Source: CAZESH01 sp964514665
GTDB lineage: Bacteria; Bacillota; Bacilli; Paenibacillales; KCTC-25726
Assembly (NCBI GenBank): GCA_964514665.1
Contig: CAZESH010000082.1
Coordinates: forward strand, 1 to 14,931
Direction: 5' to 3'
Length of the DNA: 14,931 nucleotides
The notes beneath the pieces were generated by a model. That model did not search any database. It was not told the origin of the DNA and saw only the letters and a program-made list of their open reading frames with translations. Within the stretch, counting starts at the first letter, position 1. The number at the start of each line of letters is the position of its first letter. Both the position numbers and the translations under genes were made by a program. Shown here in pieces: positions 1 through 7,347 of this stretch.

Positions 1-1114
1 ATTTACGGATGAGACAGGGATCAAGGTGAAAATGCTTGCTGTCGATTACAACTCGCTATACAACAAAATTACGACTGCCGCATTATCCAATTCTTCAGAC
101 ATTGACGTGGTTGAAATGGATACGATTTGGGCAGGTCAATTTCTCCAGGGCAAAATTGCCGTAGACTTGACGGACATCGTTCCGCAAGCGGCAAAAGACA
201 CCTTCACCCAATCGTCGTTAAGCTCCGTTGAATATAATGGACGTTTGGCGGCCATTCCTTACTTCTCCAGCACGAAGCACTTTTATTGGAACAAGGAATT
301 GTTGAAGAAAGCCGGTTACGGCGCTCCGCCGAAAACCTGGGACGAATTCAGGGACATGTCGAAAAAGCTGACGAAAGACGGCGTATACGCTTCGGGCTGG
401 TCATGGAAGCAAGCCGAAAGCCTGAACTGCGATTATGTGGGGATGGTCTATTCCTTCGGCGGCAACTTTTTCGATAAAGACGGAAAAATCCAGGCCAATT
501 CCGAAGGAGCGGTCAAGGCGCTGCAATTCATGGTCGATATTCTGAACAAGGATAAAACGGTAAACCCGGCGAGCCTGCAGTGGACGGAGGATGATGTAGC
601 CAAATCGTTCCAAGCGGGAAAACTTGCCATGATGTCCAATTGGGAGGGCCAATATCCGGATCTGAACGACCCTGCCAAATCCAAAGTGGTGAATCAAACG
701 GACGTAGGTTTGCTTCCGGGTGAAGGCAGTGTGAAATCCGCCTCTGTTACCGGTTCCGAGGGTGTGGCGATCATGAATGCAAGCAAGAAGAAAGAAGCTG
801 CGCTGGCTTTCGTCAAATGGATTGGAGAGAAGAAGTTCCAGCTGGACAACTTTGCAAAACGCGGAACATATCCGGCATTGAAGTCCTTGTATACAGATCC
901 GGAAATGAAAAAAGCGGATCCGACGAATACGATAGACAAAATTCAAGAGCAGTTTGGTTACGGCTTCAATCGTCCGAACGCTCCGGGGTATGTGGAATGG
1001 GCCGACATTCTTTCCGCGGAAATATTCTCCGCCCTTGGTGGCCAGAAAACGCCGCAGGCTGCTCTGGACGAAGCCCAAAAGAAAATAGACGCTGCCATAG
1101 CGGCGGCAAAATAA
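1..1114 (+). CDS. ABC transporter sugar-binding protein, 5' partial
   Basis: Extracellular solute-binding protein of the UgpB/MalE-like family 1 (COG1653 type), the substrate-capturing lipoprotein of a carbohydrate ABC importer. The reading frame is open from base 2, so the apparent ATG at 26 is internal (residues FTDETGIKVKM run across it). The signal peptide, lipobox and first strand lie upstream of the window. Family-typical segments are the early SDIDVVEMDTIW stretch, YWNKELLKKAGYGAPPKTWDEF in the first lobe (shown here only in part: NKELLKKAGY, PKTWDEF), NWEGQYPDL in the cleft region, and GSEGVAIMNASKKKEAALAF in the second lobe. It is followed by a hairpin and then by two permeases, the standard order for such operons. 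The ligand cannot be read from the sequence; the kinase and GH4 gene downstream favour a beta-linked disaccharide or amino-sugar glycoside. The frame is intact to its TAA stop. Confidence 0.95.
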   Translation, partial: FTDETGIKVKMLAVDYNSLYNKITTAALSNSSDIDVVEMDTIWAGQFLQGKIAVDLTDIVPQAAKDTFTQSSLSSVEYNGRLAAIPYFSSTKHFYWNKELLKKAGYGAPPKTWDEFRDMSKKLTKDGVYASGWSWKQAESLNCDYVGMVYSFGGNFFDKDGKIQANSEGAVKALQFMVDILNKDKTVNPASLQWTEDDVAKSFQAGKLAMMSNWEGQYPDLNDPAKSKVVNQTDVGLLPGEGSVKSASVTGSEGVAIMNASKKKEAALAFVKWIGEKKFQLDNFAKRGTYPALKSLYTDPEMKKADPTNTIDKIQEQFGYGFNRPNAPGYVEWADILSAEIFSALGGQKTPQAALDEAQKKIDAAIAAAK

Positions 1115-1152
1115 TCTGAATTTTGGCACTCTTCCAATGCGTATGTTAAAGC

Positions 1153-1181
1153 GGGGGTGGTTCATCCGCCCCCTTTTCTTT
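1153..1181 (+). terminator. intercistronic hairpin, partial terminator/attenuator
   Basis: GGGGGTGG (1153-1160) pairs with CCGCCCCC (1166-1173) through eight pairs including one G-T wobble, with loop TTCAT, followed by TTTTCTTTC. It sits 38 bases after the binding-protein stop and before the first permease, where such hairpins commonly give high binding-protein and low permease expression. It may be an incomplete terminator, because the permeases have no obvious promoter of their own between it and their start. Confidence 0.8.
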
Positions 1182-1216
1182 CTACTGCTTCGCGCGTCAG
1201 CTGATTTTGGAGGTGG

Positions 1217-2146
1217 ATGATGAGAGGAACCGGGTTGGGTGAAAGAAAATTCATATACAAGTTGACGCCTAAAGAACGCAAAGATTTTATCCTGGCGGTT
1301 ATTCTCCTGCTGCCTACCATTTACGTTCTTGTGCGTACATTTATTTTCCCTATCTATCAGTCGTTGATATGGAGTTTTTTCAAATACAATTTAATGGATG
1401 GTTCAGAAGTTCGCTTTATCGGCTTGCAAAACTATCAAGCGGTGCTGCATCTCAAGGAATTTTGGACTTCGATGTATAATACGATGTATTTTACGGTTTT
1501 TACGGTCGCAGTTGAGTTGGTCATCGGTTTTTTCAGCGCGATTATGCTGAATCAGGCGTTCAGGGGCAGAATCTTCTTCCGGGCGATGATCATTGTGCCG
1601 TGGGCGATGCTGACGCTGGTTAACGGGTTGCTGTGGAATTGGATCTATCAACCCGGTTACGGGGCTTTGAACCAGGTGCTGCACTTTTTTCGCATTCTGG
1701 GTCCTGACCAGAATCCGGTATGGCTGGTCAATTCATCCCGCGTCGTAACGTTCGCTTCCATTGCCGACATTTGGAAAATGACGCCTTTTATGACGCTATT
1801 GCTGCTTGCCGGGCTGCAGTCGGTGCCCGCACATCTATATGAAGCGGCTGTCATCGACGGTGCAGGCTTTTGGAAGAAAATTTGGCATATTACCATTCCA
1901 CAGCTATTGCCCGCGATCATCGTTGCTTTGGTGCTTCGCATCCTGGGTACGTTCAGGGTATACGACATTTTGACGGTATTCACCGGGGATCCGACGACTT
2001 CATCGACTTATTTAACCTATAATTATGCTTTCCGCTATTTCTATTTGGGAAAAGCCTCGGCAATGGCTTGGATCACCACCTTGTTCATGCTGGCGATGAT
2101 TATCATTTACATCCGTTTGCTGAAGAAAAATCAGGAACTGCAATGA
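1217..2146 (+). CDS. carbohydrate ABC transporter permease (MalF/UgpA type)
   Basis: First inner-membrane permease of the sugar importer, 309 aa, normal for the family. Hydrophobic segments begin near residue 24 (FILAVILLLPTIYVL) and recur through the protein, giving about six membrane spans. The cytoplasmic EAA loop that docks the ATPase is clear at 209-229: E209-A210-A211, D214-G215-A216, then the conserved I-x-x-P before residue 229. Two adjacent ATGs (1217 and 1220) are possible starts. The GGAGG at 1209-1213 is better spaced for 1220, so the protein may lack the first Met. It pairs with the next gene as a heterodimeric permease. No ATP-binding subunit is encoded nearby, so a shared ATPase of the MsmX/UgpC kind is likely supplied from elsewhere; this is inference from the family. 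Confidence 0.95.
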   Translation: MMRGTGLGERKFIYKLTPKERKDFILAVILLLPTIYVLVRTFIFPIYQSLIWSFFKYNLMDGSEVRFIGLQNYQAVLHLKEFWTSMYNTMYFTVFTVAVELVIGFFSAIMLNQAFRGRIFFRAMIIVPWAMLTLVNGLLWNWIYQPGYGALNQVLHFFRILGPDQNPVWLVNSSRVVTFASIADIWKMTPFMTLLLLAGLQSVPAHLYEAAVIDGAGFWKKIWHITIPQLLPAIIVALVLRILGTFRVYDILTVFTGDPTTSSTYLTYNYAFRYFYLGKASAMAWITTLFMLAMIIIYIRLLKKNQELQ

Positions 2147-2159
2147 AGGGGGAGTGTAG

Positions 2160-3131
2160 GTGAAGCCACGGCCAGTTAAGAAAAACGACAGCAAGCTTGT
2201 CACCGCTTCTTTCAGGAAAAAGTCTTGGAAAGCCCGTCTGTTTACTGCTGCCAGCCACGAGTTGATGCCGCCGTTTTATCTGTGGATCGGCTTGATTTTA
2301 TTGGCGATATTTACGCTGGTGCCGTTTCTTTATTTGATGACGTCTTCCATCAGCCAATCTCAGGAACTGATAAGCGGACACCTGTTTCCGCATGTCCCGA
2401 CACTAGCCAATTACAAGAAATTGCTTACCGGCATGGGCAGCTCCGATTTTATGCATGCCATGAAAAACAGTGTGGCCGCCGCAGCCCTGACTACTTTATT
2501 CACGCTTACGATCGGCATCTTTGCCTCTTACACATTGGCCAAAATCAGGTTTCCATTCAGAATGTCCACACTTTTCGCGGTTTTGGCGATGCAGCTTTTG
2601 CCTTCGATCAGCATCATCGTTCCGATGTATATCATGATGCGCAACGGTTTGACGGTGAACATTCCGTTCACCTCTGTCGAGCTGATACATACACCGCCTT
2701 TGCTGGATTCGATTTGGTCGCTGGTGATCGCGTACAGCACGTTCTCGCTGCCTTTTGCGATTTGGCTGATGACCGGCTATTTCCAAACCATTGCGCGGGA
2801 GCTTGAAGAAGCCTCCTTTGTCGACGGCTGCAGCAGAATCGGCTCGATGTTTCGCATCGTGATCCCTTTGTCCCTGCCCGGCATTGCCGCCACTGCGATT
2901 TTTACGTTTCTGAACGCTTGGGACGAATTTATATTTGCCAGCGCATTTACACAAACTTATGCTTCCAAAACGCTGCCGATTGCCATTCGCGAATTCATAG
3001 GCAAGCACAGCATCGATTGGGGCTTGATGACTGCGGGAGGCTTCGTTGCTTCATTGCCGCCGGTCATTATTTCGCTGTTCTTGTATAGATATATCGTAAG
3101 CGGATTGTCGGCGGGAGGAGTGAAAGAGTAG
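2160..3131 (+). CDS. carbohydrate ABC transporter permease (MalG/UgpE type)
   Basis: Second permease subunit, 323 aa. The start is GTG at 2160, supported by the strong AAGGGGGAG ribosome binding site at 2146-2154, which overlaps the stop of the preceding permease and suggests translational coupling. The first 35 residues are Lys/Arg rich and cytoplasmic, followed by a membrane segment at about 40-60 and five more. The EAA loop is seen as E216-E217-A218-S219 with D222-G223 and the conserved proline near 236, slightly divergent from EAA-x3-G-A (Cys replaces Ala after the Gly). The C-terminal YIVSGLSAGGVKE is the usual ending of MalG-type permeases, which terminate in GLxxGAVK(G/E). It forms the channel together with the upstream permease and receives sugar from the binding protein. 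Confidence 0.95.
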   Translation: MKPRPVKKNDSKLVTASFRKKSWKARLFTAASHELMPPFYLWIGLILLAIFTLVPFLYLMTSSISQSQELISGHLFPHVPTLANYKKLLTGMGSSDFMHAMKNSVAAAALTTLFTLTIGIFASYTLAKIRFPFRMSTLFAVLAMQLLPSISIIVPMYIMMRNGLTVNIPFTSVELIHTPPLLDSIWSLVIAYSTFSLPFAIWLMTGYFQTIARELEEASFVDGCSRIGSMFRIVIPLSLPGIAATAIFTFLNAWDEFIFASAFTQTYASKTLPIAIREFIGKHSIDWGLMTAGGFVASLPPVIISLFLYRYIVSGLSAGGVKE

Positions 3132-3134
3132 CCT

Positions 3135-4115
3135 ATGGCTTATATCATGGGAGTGGACGGCGGCGGAAGCAAAACCTACGCCGTCATTATCGACGAAAAG
3201 GGAAATCGCTTGGGTTCCGGTGTTTCCGGCTGCGGAAATCATCAGGGGCCCGGAATTGAAACCGCATTGAAGCATATCCGCGCTGCGGCGGACACGGCGC
3301 TTCAACAAGCCGGGATTACGAGGCGGGACATTGATTTTGTGCAGTTCGGATTGGCCGGTGCGGATCGGCCCAAAGATCTCTCCATCTTGCAGCCGGCCTT
3401 GGAAAAATTGGCTTTTCCCCGATGGGATCTCGTATGCGATACGATGGAGGGATTGCGTGCCGGAAGCCAAGATAATGTAGGCGTTGTGCTGGTTTGCGGA
3501 AGCGGGACGAATTCGGCGGGGAGAAACCGTGCCGGCCAAACGGTGCAAACCGGAGGCATGGGGTACTTGTTCGGGGACCGTACGGGCGGCAACGATTTGG
3601 CCAGGGAAACGTTCGGCATGGCCATAAGGTCTTGGGAGCATCGGGAGCAGGAGAGCCTTCTCACGGAACTGGTTCCGAGGTTTTTCGGACATCGCGGCGT
3701 TCAGGAAATGTTCGATCATTTTCTTGATCATGACATCGATAAAATTCCCGGACAGCTGACGATCGTGCTGCACGAAGCGGCCGACAGAGGCGACGAGCTG
3801 GCCATCCGCATTTTGCAAAAAGCGGGAACCGAGCTCGGCATCGCCGCCAACTCGGTGATCAAAAGACTCGGCGGATTTGAAGACGAGACGATTCCGGTCG
3901 TTTTAATCGGAAGTGTTGTGCAAGAGGGAAGGAATCCCCACTTATTGCAGGCGTTAAAGGATACAATCGCATCGCGGCATTCGTCTTTCGACATCATCAT
4001 TCCCGAGATAGCTCCAGTCTACGGCGCAATCATGCTGGCAATGGATCAGCTTCAACTTCCGGTGACGGAAAAAATATTCCAACAATTTGTGATGTATGGA
4101 GGATACAAACAATGA
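3135..4115 (+). CDS. BadF/NagK-family sugar kinase (N-acetylglucosamine kinase-like)
   Basis: ATP-dependent sugar kinase of the BadF/BadG/BcrA/BcrD ATPase superfamily (ASKHA fold), the family of human NagK, bacterial GspK and clostridial MurK. The 326 aa length is normal. The phosphate-1 loop is G6-V7-D8-G9-G10-G11-S12-K13-T14. The second nucleotide motif is G122-S-G-T-N-S-A-G129, followed by G140-G-M-G-Y-L-F-G-D148, which matches the GGxGYxxGDxGSG signature of sugar kinases except that T150 replaces the usual serine/glycine. The adenosine motif is around VVLIGSVVQEG (255-265). It starts three bases after the permease stop and overlaps the GH4 gene by ATGA, so kinase and hydrolase are probably co-translated. 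The substrate could be a monosaccharide such as GlcNAc or glucosamine, or the imported disaccharide itself, which would make the GH4 substrate. The choice is not decidable here. Confidence 0.9.
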   Translation: MAYIMGVDGGGSKTYAVIIDEKGNRLGSGVSGCGNHQGPGIETALKHIRAAADTALQQAGITRRDIDFVQFGLAGADRPKDLSILQPALEKLAFPRWDLVCDTMEGLRAGSQDNVGVVLVCGSGTNSAGRNRAGQTVQTGGMGYLFGDRTGGNDLARETFGMAIRSWEHREQESLLTELVPRFFGHRGVQEMFDHFLDHDIDKIPGQLTIVLHEAADRGDELAIRILQKAGTELGIAANSVIKRLGGFEDETIPVVLIGSVVQEGRNPHLLQALKDTIASRHSSFDIIIPEIAPVYGAIMLAMDQLQLPVTEKIFQQFVMYGGYKQ

Positions 4116-5428
4116 GCAAAGAACATCTAAAAGTGGCGGTAATCGGCGGCGGATCATCCTATACACCTGAATTGATCGAAGGCTTGATTAAATATCACCA
4201 TGAAATTCCCGTTAAAGAGCTTTATTTGGTCGATATCGAAGCGGGAAAAGAAAAACTGGAGATCGTGGGTGCGCTTGCGAAGCGGATGATTGACAAGTCC
4301 GGGGTGCCGATCGGGCTGCATTTGACGTTGGACCGCAGAGAAGCGATCCGGAATGCGGACTTCGTTACCACGCAAATCCGCGTCGGGCTTTTGGACGCCC
4401 GATCCAGAGACGAAAAAATACCGCTTCGTCATGGCCTGCTGGGGCAGGAAACGACGGGGGCGGGCGGATTTGCCAAAGCATTGAGGACGATACCCGTTAT
4501 TTTGGATATTTGCAGAGACATGGAAGAATTGGCGCCGAACGCTTTTCTGCTGAATTTTACCAACCCGGCAGGAATCGTTACCGAAGCGGTTTTGAATCAT
4601 TCGGGCGTCAAGTCGATCGGGCTTTGCAACCTGCCGATCGGCAACCAGATGCAGATCGCAAAATTGTTTGGTGTTGCGCCTTCAAGCATCCATTTGGAAA
4701 TGGTCGGGATCAATCATCTGACCTGGACCACGAAAATTTATGTAGATGGCGTAGACGCAACGAAGATGGTGCTGGATAAGGCGGGGTCAGCCGAAGGACT
4801 GACGATGAAAAATATCCCCGATTTCGGATGGGACCCGGAGTTTTTGCATTCGCTCGGTGCACTTCCATGCGGCTATCATCGCTATTATTATATGAAGGAC
4901 GAAATGATTGCCGACGAGCTGGACAAATGGAAGCGGGAAAACGTGACGCGTGCGGATACGGTAAAAGCGGTTGAAGCGGAATTGTTCGAGCTGTATAAGG
5001 ATCCGAATCTGGCAATCAAGCCGCCGCAGCTGGAAAAAAGAGGCGGAGCGTACTATTCCGAAGTAGCCATCCGTTTGATTCGTTCCATATATAACGATAC
5101 AAAAGATCTGCAAATTGTAAATGTAAAAAACAACGGGATCATTTCCTGCTTGCCTGACGATGCATCGATTGAAGTCAATTGCGTGATCGGAGCCGACGGT
5201 GCGACGCCGGTCCAGATCAAAACGCCGCTGTCGCCGCAGATCAAAGGCTTGCTGCAGGTGGTCAAAGCTTATGAGCAGCTTACGGTCAAGGCAGCAGTCG
5301 AGGGGAATTACGACGCTGCGCTGCAGGCGCTCACCATTCACCCGCTCGTCGGTTCGGCCAAAATGGCGAAAATCATTTTGGATGAAATAATCGAGGAAAA
5401 CCGCGATTATTTGCCTCAATTTCAATAA
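4112..5428 (+). CDS. GH4 6-phospho-beta-glucosidase (LicH/CelF-like)
   Basis: Glycoside hydrolase family 4 enzyme, 438 aa, which cleaves 6-phosphorylated glycosides by an NAD+ and Mn2+ dependent oxidation-elimination-addition mechanism in the cytoplasm. The Rossmann motif is V10-I-G-G-G-S-S-Y-T-P19. Further family signatures are GLLGQETTGAGGF (108-120), NFTNPAGIVTEAV (148-160), the metal ligand segment G170-L-C172-N-L-P, and G199-I-N-H202, where C172 and H202 are the expected Mn ligands. Y255 in GYHRYYY probably supplies the catalytic base. The Cys-Asn-x-Pro form and SSYTPE favour the 6-phospho-beta-glucosidase group over the alpha-glucosidase or alpha-galacturonase groups. It overlaps the kinase stop by four bases. 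Such enzymes normally follow a PTS; here the transporter is ABC, so phosphorylation must come from a kinase. 6-phospho-chitobiose-like substrates are an alternative. Confidence 0.93.
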   Translation: MSKEHLKVAVIGGGSSYTPELIEGLIKYHHEIPVKELYLVDIEAGKEKLEIVGALAKRMIDKSGVPIGLHLTLDRREAIRNADFVTTQIRVGLLDARSRDEKIPLRHGLLGQETTGAGGFAKALRTIPVILDICRDMEELAPNAFLLNFTNPAGIVTEAVLNHSGVKSIGLCNLPIGNQMQIAKLFGVAPSSIHLEMVGINHLTWTTKIYVDGVDATKMVLDKAGSAEGLTMKNIPDFGWDPEFLHSLGALPCGYHRYYYMKDEMIADELDKWKRENVTRADTVKAVEAELFELYKDPNLAIKPPQLEKRGGAYYSEVAIRLIRSIYNDTKDLQIVNVKNNGIISCLPDDASIEVNCVIGADGATPVQIKTPLSPQIKGLLQVVKAYEQLTVKAAVEGNYDAALQALTIHPLVGSAKMAKIILDEIIEENRDYLPQFQ

Positions 5429-5442
5429 AGGCGGAAAACGGG

Positions 5443-6294
5443 ATGAAGATCAGAATGGTGGCGCTTGACCTCGACGGGACGATTTTGAATCATGAAGGAA
5501 AAATAAGCCCCCGAACGAAGCAGGCCATTGCCAAGCTGCAGGCGGGCGGGGTGGAAGTCGTGCTTTGCACCGGAAGAAATCTGCCGTTGGCTGTTCAATA
5601 TGCCATGGAACTTGGATTAACCACTTCCCTGATCACCTGCAATGGAGCCGAGATTCGAAAGATGGATGGCAAAACGGTGAGATTACGGCCGATGGACGGC
5701 GAGCAGCTGGAACGCGTCGTCACGCTTCTGCAGAAATATGATGCCTTGTTCGAGCTTTACGGCGATGATTTTATTTATTTCGAAAACAAAGATGTGCATG
5801 TTCGGAAGCATCTGGATTATATTCGTGTTCAACGCGGAATCAAGCTGCAGGAAGAAGAGCTGAAAGTGCAGCTGAATCAGGAATTTTATAGGGAAACAGG
5901 GGACTTTCAACGCTTTCTGCGGCAAAACCGGCTGATCGGCAAAAAATTTTATGTCATGGAAAACGATGAGCGCAAGCTTGCGGAGCTGCGTGCAGAACTC
6001 GGGCGGATCCCCGGTCTGTCCGTGTCGGCATCGCACCGAACGAACATCGAAATCAGCCATTGTCTTGCGACAAAGGGAAATGCGCTCAAGCATCTTGCCG
6101 AAATGGGCGGACTGGATGCCGCTGAGGTGGCGGCCGTAGGAGATGGCGAAAATGATATTTCGATGTTTCGCTTCAGCGGAATGCCGATTGCCATGGGGAA
6201 TGCCGCACCCAAGGTGAAAGAAGCAGCGGCCGCCGTGACGGAAACAAATTTCAACGATGGTCTGGCCCTCGCCTTGGAACGCTGGGTGCTATGA
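5443..6294 (+). CDS. Cof-type HAD-IIB sugar phosphatase
   Basis: Haloacid dehalogenase superfamily phosphatase of the Cof/YidA/YwpJ group (HAD-IIB cap), 283 aa, typical length. All four catalytic motifs are present: motif I D9-L-D11-G-T with nucleophile D9, motif II T43 in CTGR, motif III K211 in ATKGNAL, and motif IV G233-D234-G-E-N-D238. N68 in TCNGAEI is also typical. The cap lies between about residues 85 and 190. The start is ATG 5443 with an AAAGGCGG site at 5427-5434, 14 bases after the GH4 stop. Family members dephosphorylate sugar phosphates, phosphoglycolate or pyridoxal phosphate with broad specificity. In this operon it could relieve sugar-phosphate build-up from the kinase/GH4 branch; that role is inferred. 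Confidence 0.92.
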   Translation: MKIRMVALDLDGTILNHEGKISPRTKQAIAKLQAGGVEVVLCTGRNLPLAVQYAMELGLTTSLITCNGAEIRKMDGKTVRLRPMDGEQLERVVTLLQKYDALFELYGDDFIYFENKDVHVRKHLDYIRVQRGIKLQEEELKVQLNQEFYRETGDFQRFLRQNRLIGKKFYVMENDERKLAELRAELGRIPGLSVSASHRTNIEISHCLATKGNALKHLAEMGGLDAAEVAAVGDGENDISMFRFSGMPIAMGNAAPKVKEAAAAVTETNFNDGLALALERWVL

Positions 6295-6321
6295 ATCAAG
6301 ATGGACTATTGGAGGTGCAAC

Positions 6322-7347
6322 ATGTTAAATGTGCTGTTGATTGGTGCGGGCACCATGGGGCAAACCCACGCCCGGGCTTATGCCGCCATGGACGATGTGC
6401 GGGTGGCCGGTGTTGTGGACCCCGGTGAGGAATCCGAAGCGTTATGCAGGCAATGGAATGCGGAGCATTTCAATTCTTTCGAGCAAGCGCTTGAAAAGCT
6501 GCCGCAGGTCGATCTTGTTGATGTATGCGTGCCGACCGATCTGCATAAGCAGTATGTGCTCAAGGCTGCAGCGAACAACAAGCCGGTGATCTGCGAAAAA
6601 CCGTTGGCGGGCAATCTTAAAGACGCCCGCGAGATGATCGATTTTTGCCAGTCCCGCCAAGTGAGGCTTTTTGTCGGCCATGTGCTGCGCTTTTTTCCGG
6701 AATACCGCAAAGCCAAACAGATCCTCGACCAAGGGGAAATCGGGACTCCCGCCGTTGTCCGGACTGCAAGAATTGCCGGATTCCCGAGGGGCTGGAACAA
6801 TTGGTACGCGGACTTTCAAAAAAGCGGCGGCGTCGCCATGGATTTGATCATTCATGATTTTGATTTTCTGCGCTGGTGCTTTGGAGAAGCCGAACGGGTT
6901 TTTGCCAAAGGGTTGGGCGGCCGGGAAAAATCGGGAAAAGACTATGCTTTGGTCACGGTTCGCTTTAAAAGCGGCGTGATCGCCCATGTGGAAGGCTCCT
7001 GGTCGCACGGCGCATTTACGATGAGGCTGGAGATTGCCGGGACAGCAGGCATTATCGATTATGACAGCGTGAAGGACAGCTCGTTAATGCTTGTTTCCGC
7101 CAATCCGGAGAAGGAGCGCAGCGGTGTGGCCGTACCGGAGAGTCCCTTGAAGGAGAGCCCGTACTATCTGGAACTCAAGCATTTTATCGAGTGCTTGCGG
7201 AGCGGGGAAGCACCGCTGGTCGGTGTGGAGGATGCTTACCGCGCGCTGGAAATTTCCCTGGCCGCCGCAGCGTCGATCAAATCCGGGCAATCGGTCATGC
7301 TGCCGTTAAGCGATGAACAATCTTCAGAAGGAGTGTGGGCAGGATGA
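6322..7347 (+). CDS. Gfo/Idh/MocA-family oxidoreductase 1
   Basis: NAD(P)-dependent sugar or polyol dehydrogenase of the Gfo/Idh/MocA family, 341 aa. The frame is open from an ATG at 6301, but GGAGG at 6311-6315 would then be inside the gene; it is correctly spaced (six bases) for ATG 6322, and the protein from there begins directly with the Rossmann strand, so 6322 is taken as the start. The dinucleotide loop is G8-A-G-T-M-G13, the second strand ends V31-V-D33, and the family hallmark is C91-E-K93-P94. The catalytic segment of the second domain reads G169-G-V-A-M-D174-L-I-I-H178-D179, with D174 and H178 as expected active-site residues. The second oxidoreductase follows with an ATGA overlap. 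The substrate is unknown; inositol, glucose-derivative, or 3-keto-glycoside chemistry are all possible for the family. Confidence 0.92.
   Translation: MLNVLLIGAGTMGQTHARAYAAMDDVRVAGVVDPGEESEALCRQWNAEHFNSFEQALEKLPQVDLVDVCVPTDLHKQYVLKAAANNKPVICEKPLAGNLKDAREMIDFCQSRQVRLFVGHVLRFFPEYRKAKQILDQGEIGTPAVVRTARIAGFPRGWNNWYADFQKSGGVAMDLIIHDFDFLRWCFGEAERVFAKGLGGREKSGKDYALVTVRFKSGVIAHVEGSWSHGAFTMRLEIAGTAGIIDYDSVKDSSLMLVSANPEKERSGVAVPESPLKESPYYLELKHFIECLRSGEAPLVGVEDAYRALEISLAAAASIKSGQSVMLPLSDEQSSEGVWAG

Noticed and set aside
401..1165. Long minus-strand open frames opposite the binding protein and other genes
   Set aside because: Antisense shadows of strongly supported genes, with low-complexity Arg/His-rich translations and no initiation signals.
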